Shown here: one piece after another, positions 53,859-62,013 of the stretch
Layout of the letters: each line of letters starts with the position of its first letter
How positions within the stretch are numbered: position 1 is the stretch's first letter
Notes under the pieces: generated by a model
What the model was told of the DNA's origin: nothing
Seen by the model: the letters and a program-made list of their open reading frames with translations, nothing else
Database searches by the model: none
Position numbers and translations under genes: made by a program
Source of the DNA: an uncultured Bacteroidia bacterium
GTDB lineage: Bacteria > Bacteroidota > Bacteroidia > Bacteroidales > UBA932
NCBI GenBank assembly: GCA_902792815.1
Contig: CADBAY010000011.1
Span: 1 to 64,000, forward strand
DNA length: 64,000 bases
Direction: 5' to 3'

Positions 53859-56212
53859 ACGAACAGAAGCGCAATCCTGTAAGCACCGAATGCAGCCACC
53901 CAGGCCACGGCGCACTGGAAGCCGATCATAAACAGGGCCCACTTGCCCCCGAGTTCACGCCTTACCGCCGCTATCGCAGCAACGCAGGGCGTATAAAGCA
54001 GGCAGAACACCAGCATAGGCACCGCCGTAGCCACGGTAAGAGTGCCCGCCACGCCAAGCACCTCCATGGTGGAAACGACGCTCTCCTTGGCGAGGAATCC
54101 GGAAATGAATGCCGTCACCACTCTCCAGTCGCCCAGTCCCAGCGGAGCAAACAGCGGAGCAAGGATGCCTGCAAGCCACGCCAGAATGCTACCCTCGCCG
54201 TTCTGTACCATATTGAAACGGAAGTCGAAGGTCTGCAGGAACCATATCACCAGCGTAGCCACGAAGATCACAGTAAAGGCTCTCTGTATAAAGTCCTTGG
54301 TCTTATCACACAGCAAGTGCCAGACGTTGCGCAGCTGTGGCAGGCGGTAATTGGGAAGCTCCATCACAAAGGGAGCCGCCTCCGACTTTCCCCGCCAGTA
54401 CTTGCCAGCCAGAGCCACCAGGATGCCTATCACTATTGACAACAAGTATAGGCACACCAGCACCAGCCCGCCGCGTCCGGGGAAGAAAGCGCTGCTCAGG
54501 AAGGCATATATGGGCAATTTGGCCGAACAGCTCATGAACGGCGTGAGCATTATGGTCTTGCGGCGGTCGCGCGCCGAGGGAAGGGTGCGCGAAGCCATCA
54601 CTCCGGGCACCGAGCATCCGAGTCCGATGAGGAGCGGCACGATACTGCGCCCCGACAAGCCTATCTTGCGCAGGAAGCCGTCGGTGACGTATGCCACGCG
54701 GGCCATGTAGCCGCTGTCTTCCAGCATCGACAGGAAGAAGAACAGAATAATGATAATGGGCACGAAGCTTATTACTGATCCCACTCCCCCGAAAATGGCA
54801 TCGACAACCAGCGATTGCACGGCAGGGCTTACATTCCACCGTGCGAGCAAGTTGCCGACGCCTTGTCCGAGGGCTCCTATGCCGGCATCAAGCAGGGCTT
54901 GAAGAGGAGCTCCGAGCACATCTATAGTGAGCCATATCACCAGCGCCATAACAGCGATGAAGATAGGGATTGCCGTCCATTTTCCGGTAAGGACCTTGTC
55001 GATGCGGCGGCTGCGTATATACTCGCGGCTCTCTCGGGGCTTGACCACCGTCTGCGCGCAGAGTTTGCGGATGAAGGTATAGCGCATCTGGGCGATAGCT
55101 GCCGCGCGGTCCATCCCGCGCTCGCTCTCCATGGTGGTGATGATGCTCTCGATGGCGCTTTTTTCGTCGGCTGGGAGCTTGAGGGCCCTCTCCACCCAGT
55201 CGTCACCCTCGATAAGTTTTGTGGCGGCAAAACGCAGCGGAAGACCGGCCGCTGCAGCGTGGTCTTCTATCAGATGCATTACGCTATGTATGCAACGGTG
55301 CACGGAGCCCCCGTCATCGTCTTTGCCGCAGAAGTCGGTGCGGCCGGGGGTCTCGCGGTAGCGCGCCACGTGAACGGCGTGCTCCACAAGCTCGTCGATA
55401 CCCTCGTTGCCCGCGGCCGAAATGCCCACCACAGGAATGCCCAGAATGCGTTCCATCTCGTTGATGCGGATGGAGCCCCCGTTCCCCCTTACTTCGTCCA
55501 TCATATTGAGCGCCAGTACCATAGGCACATCGAGTTCCATCAGCTGAAGGGTCAGGTAGAGGTTGCGTTCGATGTTGGAAGCGTCAACTATGTTTATGAG
55601 TCCGCGAGTATCGGGGTCGAGGATAAACTCACGCGACACTATCTCTTCGGTGGTGTACGGCGAGAGGGAGTAAATGCCGGGCAGGTCGGTGATTACCGTG
55701 TCCGGCCAGTCGCGGATGGCGCCTTCCTTACGGTCAACCGTCACGCCGGGGAAGTTGCCCACATGCTGGCGGGAGCCTGTAAGAAGGTTGAAAAGAGTGG
55801 TCTTTCCGCAGTTCTGCTGGCCGGCAAGGGCAAAGCGGATCACGGTACCTTTGGGAATGGCGTTACGGTGGTCTTTGGAATGATATTTCCCTCCTTCGCC
55901 AAGGCCCGGGTGGGAATTGTGGTCGTGAAGATAAGCGTTGCGTCCTTCCTGTCCGGAGCCCTCCGAGGCTTGCACGTCGGGAGCGGAAAGGAGCGAAACG
56001 CTGATATCGGCGGCATCCGCTTGCCGAAGGGTGAGTGCGTATCCGTTGATCTGCAACTGGATAGGATCCCCCGTCGGGGCTCGGCCCACAACCTGGAAGG
56101 TGGCGCCGGGGATGAGTCCCATATCCAAAAAATGCATACGGGTTGCACCCTCGCCTCCGACCGAGACGATTGTTGCGTATTGATTTATTTCGAGTTTGTC
56201 GATTGTCAGCAT
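53855..56212 (-). CDS. feoB: Ferrous iron transporter: FeoA-FeoB fusion
   Basis: 785 aa. Residues 1-75 are a FeoA (SH3-like) domain. A linker (about 78-122) has five His (96, 98, 101, 111, 115). The FeoB G domain has G1 GQQNCGKTTLFN (131-142), VGNFPGVTVDRKEG, DLPGIYSLSPYT and NMMD; the GDI helices and membrane domain with Gate motifs (GLGCSVPGVMASRTL, FMSCSAKLPIYA) follow. Fe(II) importer of the inner membrane; the FeoA fusion is common in Bacteroidota. A -7 box (TAACTTTG) at 56220-56227 lies 7 nt before the ATG. Confidence 0.96.
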   Translation of the reverse strand: MLTIDKLEINQYATIVSVGGEGATRMHFLDMGLIPGATFQVVGRAPTGDPIQLQINGYALTLRQADAADISVSLLSAPDVQASEGSGQEGRNAYLHDHNSHPGLGEGGKYHSKDHRNAIPKGTVIRFALAGQQNCGKTTLFNLLTGSRQHVGNFPGVTVDRKEGAIRDWPDTVITDLPGIYSLSPYTTEEIVSREFILDPDTRGLINIVDASNIERNLYLTLQLMELDVPMVLALNMMDEVRGNGGSIRINEMERILGIPVVGISAAGNEGIDELVEHAVHVARYRETPGRTDFCGKDDDGGSVHRCIHSVMHLIEDHAAAAGLPLRFAATKLIEGDDWVERALKLPADEKSAIESIITTMESERGMDRAAAIAQMRYTFIRKLCAQTVVKPRESREYIRSRRIDKVLTGKWTAIPIFIAVMALVIWLTIDVLGAPLQALLDAGIGALGQGVGNLLARWNVSPAVQSLVVDAIFGGVGSVISFVPIIIILFFFLSMLEDSGYMARVAYVTDGFLRKIGLSGRSIVPLLIGLGCSVPGVMASRTLPSARDRRKTIMLTPFMSCSAKLPIYAFLSSAFFPGRGGLVLVCLYLLSIVIGILVALAGKYWRGKSEAAPFVMELPNYRLPQLRNVWHLLCDKTKDFIQRAFTVIFVATLVIWFLQTFDFRFNMVQNGEGSILAWLAGILAPLFAPLGLGDWRVVTAFISGFLAKESVVSTMEVLGVAGTLTVATAVPMLVFCLLYTPCVAAIAAVRRELGGKWALFMIGFQCAVAWVAAFGAYRIALLFV

Positions 56213-56219
56213 TGCTGCG

Positions 56220-56250
56220 CAAAGTTACGCTTGGCGGCCTTGCCGGGCAA
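56220..56250 (-). promoter_or_regulatory. Promoter of feoB
   Basis: TAACTTTG at 56220-56227 and TTG at 56248-56250 (minus), 20-nt spacer, 7 nt before the start codon. No Fur-box-like palindrome is obvious. Confidence 0.6.
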
Positions 56251-56260
56251 TACCAATTTG

Positions 56261-57106
56261 TTATGATTGTATCTGGGGGGCGGAGGCCACGTGGCTGCGG
56301 TACAGCTCGTCTATTCCCACGAAGCCCTCGCCTGCAGGGTCTTCGAGGACGTTGATCCTGGTCTTGGGCCCGCACACTGCAACACGCAGTACATCAATTA
56401 TTTGCCGCGACACCACAGGCTCCAGCCAATCGAACTCCTTGACCCGGCGATTGTCGATTTCAGCCTCAACCTCGGCACGAATGCTTTCCGTCATCTTGTG
56501 GGTAAAATCTTCCGCCACCTTGTCGTTAACAGGAGGAAGGCTTATGCCCAGCAGCGAGCGGCTCCGGAAAGTGTTGCTCAGGTCCCAAGTCAGGCGCTTA
56601 CGGGAGTAAGAAATGATGCCGGGGTTGAATCCGGCCACGTAGAGAGTATCCGAATCGGGCTCATATTTGAACCTTACATCCTCTAGGCGCACCCCGTATT
56701 CGGCACAGATATCGGCCCGGAGCGCTCCGTTGAAAACGAGCGACCGCTCCTTGTCTTCACGGACGTAAGTGCGCGTGAACGAAGTATCTACGTTAAGTAC
56801 AGAAAGGTGCAGCACGGGGGTCAGGGAGGCCACGTTGAGCGGGCTGTGGCGAAGGGTATCCAACTCGCGGCGCAGTTCCGAGAGCTGATTGGTCAGTTCG
56901 TCGTTGCGCTGCTCGCTTTTAAGCAGTTCTTCACGGCCGTTTTTAATGAAGGCTTTCCATACCAAATAGCCCAAGACAATGCCGGCTATGAGGATAACTC
57001 CATACTTGAGGGTCGGAGAGGTAAAAAGCAGCAAAACCCCCACTGCAAGCAGCAGGATGGCAACGATAATAACGGCTACCGTTCTGAATTTCACTTTACC
57101 TGACAT
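56261..57106 (-). CDS. DUF4230-like membrane protein
   Basis: 281 aa from ATG 57106. The upstream ATG at 57145 would start before the -7 box TAGCTTTG (57112-57119) and is rejected. Two hydrophobic segments (VAVIIVAILLLAVGVLLLF and YGVILIAGIVLGYLVW) are followed by a coiled-coil (about 60-85) and a conserved periplasmic/cytoplasmic domain (SLVFNGALRADICAEYGVRL, RSLLGISLPPV). It resembles DUF4230 proteins; function unknown. It ends 48 nt before feoB, so the two could be cotranscribed. Confidence 0.72.
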   Translation of the reverse strand: MSGKVKFRTVAVIIVAILLLAVGVLLLFTSPTLKYGVILIAGIVLGYLVWKAFIKNGREELLKSEQRNDELTNQLSELRRELDTLRHSPLNVASLTPVLHLSVLNVDTSFTRTYVREDKERSLVFNGALRADICAEYGVRLEDVRFKYEPDSDTLYVAGFNPGIISYSRKRLTWDLSNTFRSRSLLGISLPPVNDKVAEDFTHKMTESIRAEVEAEIDNRRVKEFDWLEPVVSRQIIDVLRVAVCGPKTRINVLEDPAGEGFVGIDELYRSHVASAPQIQS

Positions 57107-57111
57107 CGGTG

Positions 57112-57119
57112 CAAAGCTA
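57112..57119 (-). promoter_or_regulatory. -7 box of the DUF4230-like gene
   Basis: TAGCTTTG (minus), 5 nt before the ATG at 57106; it is divergent from the promoter at 57129-57159. Confidence 0.5.
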
Positions 57120-57128
57120 CGCTTTATT

Positions 57129-57159
57129 TTTGGTTTTTTATGCATTAATCGTATCTTTG
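57129..57159 (+). promoter_or_regulatory. Promoter of the lipoprotein gene at 57188
   Basis: TTTG at 57129-57132, 19-nt spacer, TATCTTTG at 57152-57159: an ideal match. Leader about 25 nt. Confidence 0.75.
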
Positions 57160-57187
57160 CTTAATTGTTGTTTTAAATAACACGGTT

Positions 57188-58243
57188 ATGAAAATCAAGA
57201 ATACACTTCTTTTGCTGGTGGTTGCAGCCGCAGCTGCCGTTTCCTGCAACTTGTTCAATAATTGGGATATGGATGTCCCCATGGGGGTTGACAAACACGC
57301 CAACCTTACTCCCGAGAAGCTTTTCGACGTTCAGTTTGACAACAATCTCGCCACTACTCCGGCCGGAGATATTTGCTTGAGCTTCGAGCCTTCCAAAGGC
57401 ATCGAAAAAGAGTGCACCCTGGAGGCCGGCAAGAATACTTTACTCGGAGAGTTTACCGTTGTCGCCGACGACGGCCCCGCTATCAGCGGAGGTGCCGACT
57501 TTGATCCGGCACAGATATTCTTCACCTTCGACAACCCCTCGGACAAGACCGTCAAGTTCGATGTCGACGTAGAGGCCAGCACTTTAACTAAGGCCGTCCA
57601 GACAGTCACTTTCTCCATTCCTGTACCGGCAGGCAAGACCGGTTACACCGTGCTTATCAAGAGTTCCAACTCCGACGTTCCCGCCGCCAACTCAAATGCC
57701 ACCGTCATAATGGACAACACTGCCAAGGACGTTTTCGTCGGCCACAAACTCAGCGGTCCCGTCAAGTTTAAGGTTATGGCCGGCGTGGGCACCACCAAGG
57801 CCGGCGTGGCTCCCGCGGCATCGGCATTCAAGTTAAGGGCAACCGCCAAGGTTTTCGTGCCGTTTACGCTCAGGAAAGGTTCTTCGTTTACCCTCATCAA
57901 GGCGTTCACCGACCTGGGCCTCAAGCTCTCGGACTATACCATTGAATCAAAGGAATACGATGTGATTGCCGATGTTACCAACAGCATGCCTTTTGAGATC
58001 TCCGGTACCGGCGAATCCGTCCAGGGCGTCACAGCTACCATCAACAATCCTATCGCCGCCGGCACAAAAGCCTCTCCCGCCAAGACCTCGATTATCGTGA
58101 GGGTAAATGACAACTCCGGCAACAGCTTGGTCCAGGATGCTTCCATCAAACTTAAGTTCACGGCCGCTGAGAATGGTGCCAGGATCAACAACGGCGGAAC
58201 GCTCCAGATTCATTACACCGGAATCAAAGTTCATCAGTTCTAA
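57188..58243 (+). CDS. Hypothetical lipoprotein
   Basis: 351 aa. Lipobox AVSC (Cys20). The body is beta-rich with Ser/Thr/Val strands (KFDVDVEASTLTKAVQ, KFTAAENGARINNGGTLQIH) and no catalytic motif; it looks like an all-beta surface or periplasmic protein. It is monocistronic with an excellent promoter and terminator, which suggests strong independent expression. Function unknown. Confidence 0.82.
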   Translation: MKIKNTLLLLVVAAAAAVSCNLFNNWDMDVPMGVDKHANLTPEKLFDVQFDNNLATTPAGDICLSFEPSKGIEKECTLEAGKNTLLGEFTVVADDGPAISGGADFDPAQIFFTFDNPSDKTVKFDVDVEASTLTKAVQTVTFSIPVPAGKTGYTVLIKSSNSDVPAANSNATVIMDNTAKDVFVGHKLSGPVKFKVMAGVGTTKAGVAPAASAFKLRATAKVFVPFTLRKGSSFTLIKAFTDLGLKLSDYTIESKEYDVIADVTNSMPFEISGTGESVQGVTATINNPIAAGTKASPAKTSIIVRVNDNSGNSLVQDASIKLKFTAAENGARINNGGTLQIHYTGIKVHQF

Positions 58244-58261
58244 GATGCTTTAAATAATTTT

Positions 58262-58296
58262 ACCGCCGCTCCCGGGTGTGGGGCGGCGGTATTTTT
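58262..58296 (+). terminator. Rho-independent terminator
   Basis: ACCGCCGC (58262-58269) pairs with GCGGCGGT (58283-58290), then ATTTTT, just after the lipoprotein gene. Confidence 0.9.
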
Positions 58297-58383
58297 ATGC
58301 TTGCTTGGGCTTATGCGTTTATGCCGGTCAGGGCCGGGGCGGGGGCGGAGCCAGGCGGGGGCGACTGCGGCTTCAGGACGGCA

Positions 58384-59091
58384 CTAAAGCAGTGAGAGGG
58401 CCACTTCCATCATATTTGTGAAAGTGGTTACGCGCTCCTCGGCTGTGGTATCTTCGCCGGTAATGACGTGATCGGATATGGTGCAGATAGCCAGGGCCTT
58501 GTTGCCGCTGCGGGCTGCATTCATATAAAGGGCCGACGCCTCCATCTCCACCGCCAGCACGCCCATCTTGATCCATCCGTTTATGTCCGGCGTGTCGGAG
58601 TAGAACACGTCGGTCGAGAGCACATTGCCCACTTTATAGTTGATGCCTCTGCGGGTGCATTCGTCAGCGGCGCGGCGGATGAGGTCGAAGTCGGCGATGG
58701 GGGCGAAAGTTCCCCTCAGGTGGTATTGGTCGCCGTAGCAGGAGTCGGTGCAGGCACCCTCGGCAATCACCAGGTCGCCCACGTGGAGGTCCATGCTGTA
58801 TGCTCCGGCAGAACCCACGCGGATGATGGTTTTGACTCCATAGAAGTTATAAAGCTCGTAGGTATAGATGCCTATCGAGGGAATGCCCATGCCGTGGCCC
58901 ATCACGCTGACGCGTTTGCCTTTGTAGGTGCCGGTGAAGCCCAGCATTCCGCGGACGTTATTGAATTGAACGGGATTATCGAGGAAATTTTCTGCCATGA
59001 ATTGGACTCGCAGAGGGTCGCCCGCCATGATGACGGTCTCGGCTATCTCGCCGTACTGCGCTCCGATGTGAGGTGTAGGTGTACTTGCCAT
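58384..59091 (-). CDS. deoD: DeoD-type purine-nucleoside phosphorylase
   Basis: 235 aa from ATG 59091 (a start at 59121 would overlap the -7 box). Family blocks [55 protein letters not shown] and the catalytic ISDHVITGE (Asp of SDH). It cleaves purine (deoxy)ribonucleosides with phosphate, giving ribose 1-phosphate and base. Confidence 0.95.
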   Translation of the reverse strand: MASTPTPHIGAQYGEIAETVIMAGDPLRVQFMAENFLDNPVQFNNVRGMLGFTGTYKGKRVSVMGHGMGIPSIGIYTYELYNFYGVKTIIRVGSAGAYSMDLHVGDLVIAEGACTDSCYGDQYHLRGTFAPIADFDLIRRAADECTRRGINYKVGNVLSTDVFYSDTPDINGWIKMGVLAVEMEASALYMNAARSGNKALAICTISDHVITGEDTTAEERVTTFTNMMEVALSLL

Positions 59092-59108
59092 AATGTGATT
59101 ATTTTGCA

Positions 59109-59140
59109 CGAAAGTAAACATTTTTTAGCTTTTGAGCAAA
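59109..59140 (-). promoter_or_regulatory. Promoter of deoD
   Basis: TACTTTCG at 59109-59116 (one mismatch to TAnnTTTG) and TTTG at 59137-59140 (minus), 20-nt spacer. Confidence 0.55.
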
Positions 59141-59306
59141 AATTAGCGGCGGGCGGGGGCAGACAAGCACAAAAGCCGCTGTTTTGTGTCAGAATAGCCT
59201 ATTGCCGAACCCAAAGCGCACAAAATCTTGGAAAATGTGGCAAAAGAGGCTCAGAACCTTCTGTTTTGACACGAAAAACCCATATTTGTGCGCTCTCGAA
59301 GGCCAA

Positions 59307-59418
59307 AGCGGACAAGGTCTCATTTCATTGGCGACACCTTGCCCGGGAAAAGCCGTTAGAGGCCCGCAGGAGCCAGGTATGCGGGCAAGGTCCCCGGCAT
59401 ATAATTAGACCTTGCCCG
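59307..59418. repeat. Repeat family B, copy 2
   Basis: ACAAGGTCT (59312-59320), GACACCTTGCCC (59333-59344), GGGCAAGGTCC (59383-59393) and AGACCTTGCCC (59407-59417): the same four-motif order as at 31421. The middle is nearly identical to copy 3 (AAAGCCGTTAGAGG, GAGCCAGGTA, CCCCGGCATAT). Confidence 0.8.
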
Positions 59419-59527
59419 AAAGCTTCTTTCTCTTCCGCCGCGGGCCTCACACCACTACGCGCTAACTCATGTTTTCCAGCCTGACGGAGATGCTGCAGGA
59501 GGCTGGAAAGCAGGAATCTTCCTCCAT

Positions 59528-59670
59528 GTCGCAGGTCAAGAGGCTTGGCGTCGCAGGTCAGTATTTCTACCGGGGACCTGCGACACAAATCAAAGCAATG
59601 TGCCATATAGCGTCGCCGGTCTCCCATCCTTTTTCCGACCTGCGACGATAAACAACCAGACCTGCGACGT
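59528..59670. repeat. Repeat family C, copy 2
   Basis: GTCGCAGGTC at 59528 and 59550 (22 bp apart). The centre has GGGGACCTGCGAC and CCATATAGCGTCGCCGGTC. GACCTGCGACG follows at 59637 and 59659 (22 bp apart). Layout and centre match the copy at 43899. Confidence 0.8.
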
Positions 59671-59750
59671 CTGCCAGAGGGACTTTCTCGTGGATCTCCT
59701 GCCCGGCGTGGATGATAGCCGCTGCGGGCGGGGCCTGCGAGGCGGATGGG

Positions 59751-59861
59751 CGGGCAAGGTCTCCTTTCAGCGGCGACACCTTGCCCAAGGAAAGCCGTTA
59801 GAGGGCCGTCAGAGCCAGGTAAGCGGGCAAGGTCCCCGGCATATTATTAGACCTTGCCCGG
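59751..59861. repeat. Repeat family B, copy 3
   Basis: GGGCAAGGTCT, GACACCTTGCCC, GGGCAAGGTCC and AGACCTTGCCC in the same order and spacing as copy 2. It ends 66 nt from the stop of the endonuclease gene. Confidence 0.8.
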
Positions 59862-59926
59862 CAGCTCATTTGGGCCCGAAACGCACAAAAACCTGTAAAA
59901 TGTGTCAGAAGTTATGATCTACCCGA

Positions 59927-60775
59927 TCACTTAATCCCCCAGTCGCTGAGCTTGACTTTGCCTTCGACTCTTTCTTCGATTTTGTCGTCGAGGGCGGGGA
60001 AGAAGTCGAAGCCGGTGAGGGCTTCGAGTTCATCGACGCTCATCAAGCAGTCCTTGAGGTAGTAGCGGGCGTCGTCATTGTCCATCACAAAGGCGATGGC
60101 GCTGTAAGATCCGTCGGGGCGGCGGGCAAGGACGGCTTTGTAGAACGAATCGGGCACCACTACGTCCCTCTCTCCGATGGTCCCGTAGCGGTTCTTCCCT
60201 ACTATAGGTCCGGTGACAACCCACACGCTTCCGTAGCGCTTGGCCCAGGCGCGGACGCGCTTCTCAAGGTACTGCCAGTCGCCGGCATTGAGGACTTCGT
60301 TCTGCGGGCAGATATTGGTAAAGTAGAACGTCTCCGCCATGGCGGTGCTGCTGAAAGCGGCGTCGGCGGCCGGCATGAGGTGCCCCTTGGTCCATCCGGA
60401 GCCGCTGTAATCCTCCCGCATGGCCTGGGTGCAGCCCCGCAGGTCGGGATCCATCCGGAACTCTATACCGTCCCGGTCGCGGCGCCCCTCAGCCTCCTCG
60501 GCAGTGAGCTCATAAGCCACCCAGTCGGGAATGAGAGTGCTTGTATTGTAAGAAGTTACGTATGCACCATGCTTAACGATACGCCCTCCGGATACAGGCA
60601 CCGGAAGTTCAAGGGCGCCACCGGAGCTGACATCAGTGCCCGGGGATGCCAGAACGCCCGGATCATCAGGAGTCACGGGCTCCTCGGCAGCCCCGCCTCC
60701 GCCTACAAAATAATAGACAAGAGCGGCAATGGCGAGCACTGCGAGCAACAAATATTTCTTGATTTTCTTCACCAC
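59927..60775 (-). CDS. DNA/RNA non-specific endonuclease (NUC1 family)
   Basis: 282 aa, starting at GTG 60775 (or GTG 60772). An N-terminal membrane anchor (about 7-23) and low-complexity linker precede the beta-beta-alpha-metal nuclease domain. The catalytic block reads WTKGHLMPAAD (His132), where most relatives have DRGH, so Lys replaces Arg. The metal/second block is NEVLNAGDWQYLE (Asn163, Glu171). Probably a membrane-anchored or exported nuclease for nutrient nucleic acids. The promoter candidate TATTTTTG at 60796-60803 is divergent from ridA. Confidence 0.92.
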   Translation of the reverse strand: MVKKIKKYLLLAVLAIAALVYYFVGGGGAAEEPVTPDDPGVLASPGTDVSSGGALELPVPVSGGRIVKHGAYVTSYNTSTLIPDWVAYELTAEEAEGRRDRDGIEFRMDPDLRGCTQAMREDYSGSGWTKGHLMPAADAAFSSTAMAETFYFTNICPQNEVLNAGDWQYLEKRVRAWAKRYGSVWVVTGPIVGKNRYGTIGERDVVVPDSFYKAVLARRPDGSYSAIAFVMDNDDARYYLKDCLMSVDELEALTGFDFFPALDDKIEERVEGKVKLSDWGIK

Positions 60776-60795
60776 TTATGCGGTTAGCGCACATG

Positions 60796-60803
60796 CAAAA
60801 ATA
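60796..60803 (-). promoter_or_regulatory. -7 box of the endonuclease gene
   Basis: TATTTTTG (minus), 20 nt upstream of the GTG start; no clear -33. Confidence 0.45.
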
Positions 60804-60845
60804 TGAATTTTTATCAATTATTATTCTCAGTAGCAATAAAAACTG

Positions 60846-60853
60846 TATCTTTG
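60846..60853 (+). promoter_or_regulatory. -7 box of ridA
   Basis: TATCTTTG, 16 nt upstream of the ATG at 60870; no clear -33. Confidence 0.5.
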
Positions 60854-60869
60854 ACAAAAACCGAAACGT

Positions 60870-61247
60870 ATGAAAGCAATCAGTTCATCCAAGGCCCCGG
60901 CCGCCATAGGCCCATACAGCCAGGCCATCGACAGCGGTGCAGGACTCGTTTTTGTGTCCGGCCAGCTACCCATCGACCCTGCTACGGGAGCTTTCCCCGA
61001 GGGTGGCATAAAGGAGCAGACAGCCCAGTCGATCCGCAATGCAAAGGCCATTCTGGAGGAGGCCGGCAGCGGACTTGCCAAAGTGGTCAAGACAACCGTT
61101 TTCCTTGCCGACATGGCCGACTTCGGAGCAATGAACGAAGTGTATTCCAGCTACTTTACCTCTCCCTTCCCCGCCCGCAGCGCAGTGGCGGTCAAAGACC
61201 TGCCCAAGGGTGCTCTGGTTGAGATTGAATGCATCGCAAGGGTATGA
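60870..61247 (+). CDS. ridA: Enamine/imine deaminase RidA
   Basis: 125 aa. Rid fold with APAAIGPYSQAIDSGAGLVFVSGQLPIDPATG, NAKAILEEAG and the C-terminal Arg-containing PFPARSAVAVKDLPKGALVEIECIA. It removes reactive 2-aminoacrylate and related enamines. It overlaps the next gene by 4 nt (ATGA). Confidence 0.96.
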   Translation: MKAISSSKAPAAIGPYSQAIDSGAGLVFVSGQLPIDPATGAFPEGGIKEQTAQSIRNAKAILEEAGSGLAKVVKTTVFLADMADFGAMNEVYSSYFTSPFPARSAVAVKDLPKGALVEIECIARV

Positions 61248-61891
61248 AGAAAGTAGGGCGGACCATACTGTGGATCCTGCTCGTGCCGGTGCTCGCAGCG
61301 CTGGCGCTTATCTTCACGTGCGACGGTATCATCTCGCACGCGGCCAAAGGACGCTGCTACGAAAGCACCGATGACATCCCGCACAACAAAGCGGCTCTCG
61401 TGCTCGGCACCTCGTCCAAGCTCGCCGGAGGCCGTCCCAACGCCTACTTCACCTACAGGATAAGAGCCGCCGTCGAGCTTTACAACGCCGGCAAAGTGGA
61501 TTGTATTGTGGTCAGCGGAGACAACCGCCACGCCTCGTACAACGAGCCCCGCGAGATGAAAAGGGCCCTTCTTGCCGCCGGCATCCCCGAAAGCAAGATT
61601 TTTATGGATTACGCCGGCTTCCGCACCCTCGATTCGGTGGTAAGGATGGACACCATATTCAGCCAAAACAGCTTCACGGTGGTCAGCCAGCGCTTCCACA
61701 TCGAGCGAGCCCTGTACATCGCAAAGTCCAGGGGCCTTGACGCAATAGGCTACAGCGCAACTGACGTAAACCGCTTCTACGGCTTCAGAACCCGCTGCCG
61801 CGAATACCTTGCACGGGTGAAGATGTTCATCGACCTCCTCACCCACAAGGAGCCTCACTTCGGAGGCGAGAAAATAGAGCTTGACTGCTAA
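61244..61891 (+). CDS. SanA/YdcF-like DUF218 membrane protein
   Basis: 215 aa. ATG at 61244 overlaps the ridA stop; an in-frame start 15 nt upstream is less likely. One N-terminal transmembrane helix (VGRTILWILLVPVLAALALIF), then a DUF218 domain (ALVLGTSSKLAGGRPNAYF, CIVVSGDNRHASYNEP, VSQRFHIERALYIAKSRGLD). SanA is linked to envelope barrier function in E. coli; the biochemical role is unsettled. Confidence 0.9.
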   Translation: MKKVGRTILWILLVPVLAALALIFTCDGIISHAAKGRCYESTDDIPHNKAALVLGTSSKLAGGRPNAYFTYRIRAAVELYNAGKVDCIVVSGDNRHASYNEPREMKRALLAAGIPESKIFMDYAGFRTLDSVVRMDTIFSQNSFTVVSQRFHIERALYIAKSRGLDAIGYSATDVNRFYGFRTRCREYLARVKMFIDLLTHKEPHFGGEKIELDC

Positions 61892-61968
61892 TTCTCAAGC
61901 ACACTGCCTTCCTCGCGGCTGAGCGGTCTAACTTCAGGAACGCCGCAAACATCATCCTTTTTCATCAT
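61888..61968 (-). CDS. Very short ORF, possible peptide gene
   Basis: 26 codons (MMKKDDVCGVPEVRPLSREE... to TAG), partly overlapping the sanA-like stop on the other strand. The pattern (MKK...PEV..L..E) resembles the many tiny Bacteroidota peptides of unknown function. A weak -7 box (CACATTTG) lies at 61997-62004. Confidence 0.3.
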   Translation of the reverse strand: MMKKDDVCGVPEVRPLSREEGSVLEN

Positions 61969-62013
61969 AATCTACTTCAGATTAAAACAACTATTGCAAA
62001 TGTGATGAAAACT

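Larger units (their letters stand above)
59141..59926. other. Repeat-rich intergenic region
   Basis: About 0.8 kb without a credible gene. It holds two copies of repeat B (59307-59418, 59751-59861), one copy of repeat C (59528-59670), and a further related pair (59218-59250 and 59881-59913, starting CGCACAAAA and containing AAAATGTG). A hairpin CACAAAA/TTTTGTG lies at 59168-59187. ORFs here are in repeats and have no family resemblance. Confidence 0.75.

Noticed and set aside
54815-56266. 483-aa plus-strand ORF opposite feoB
   Set aside because: It is a shadow of feoB produced by GC-rich codon use; no recognisable domain or upstream signals.
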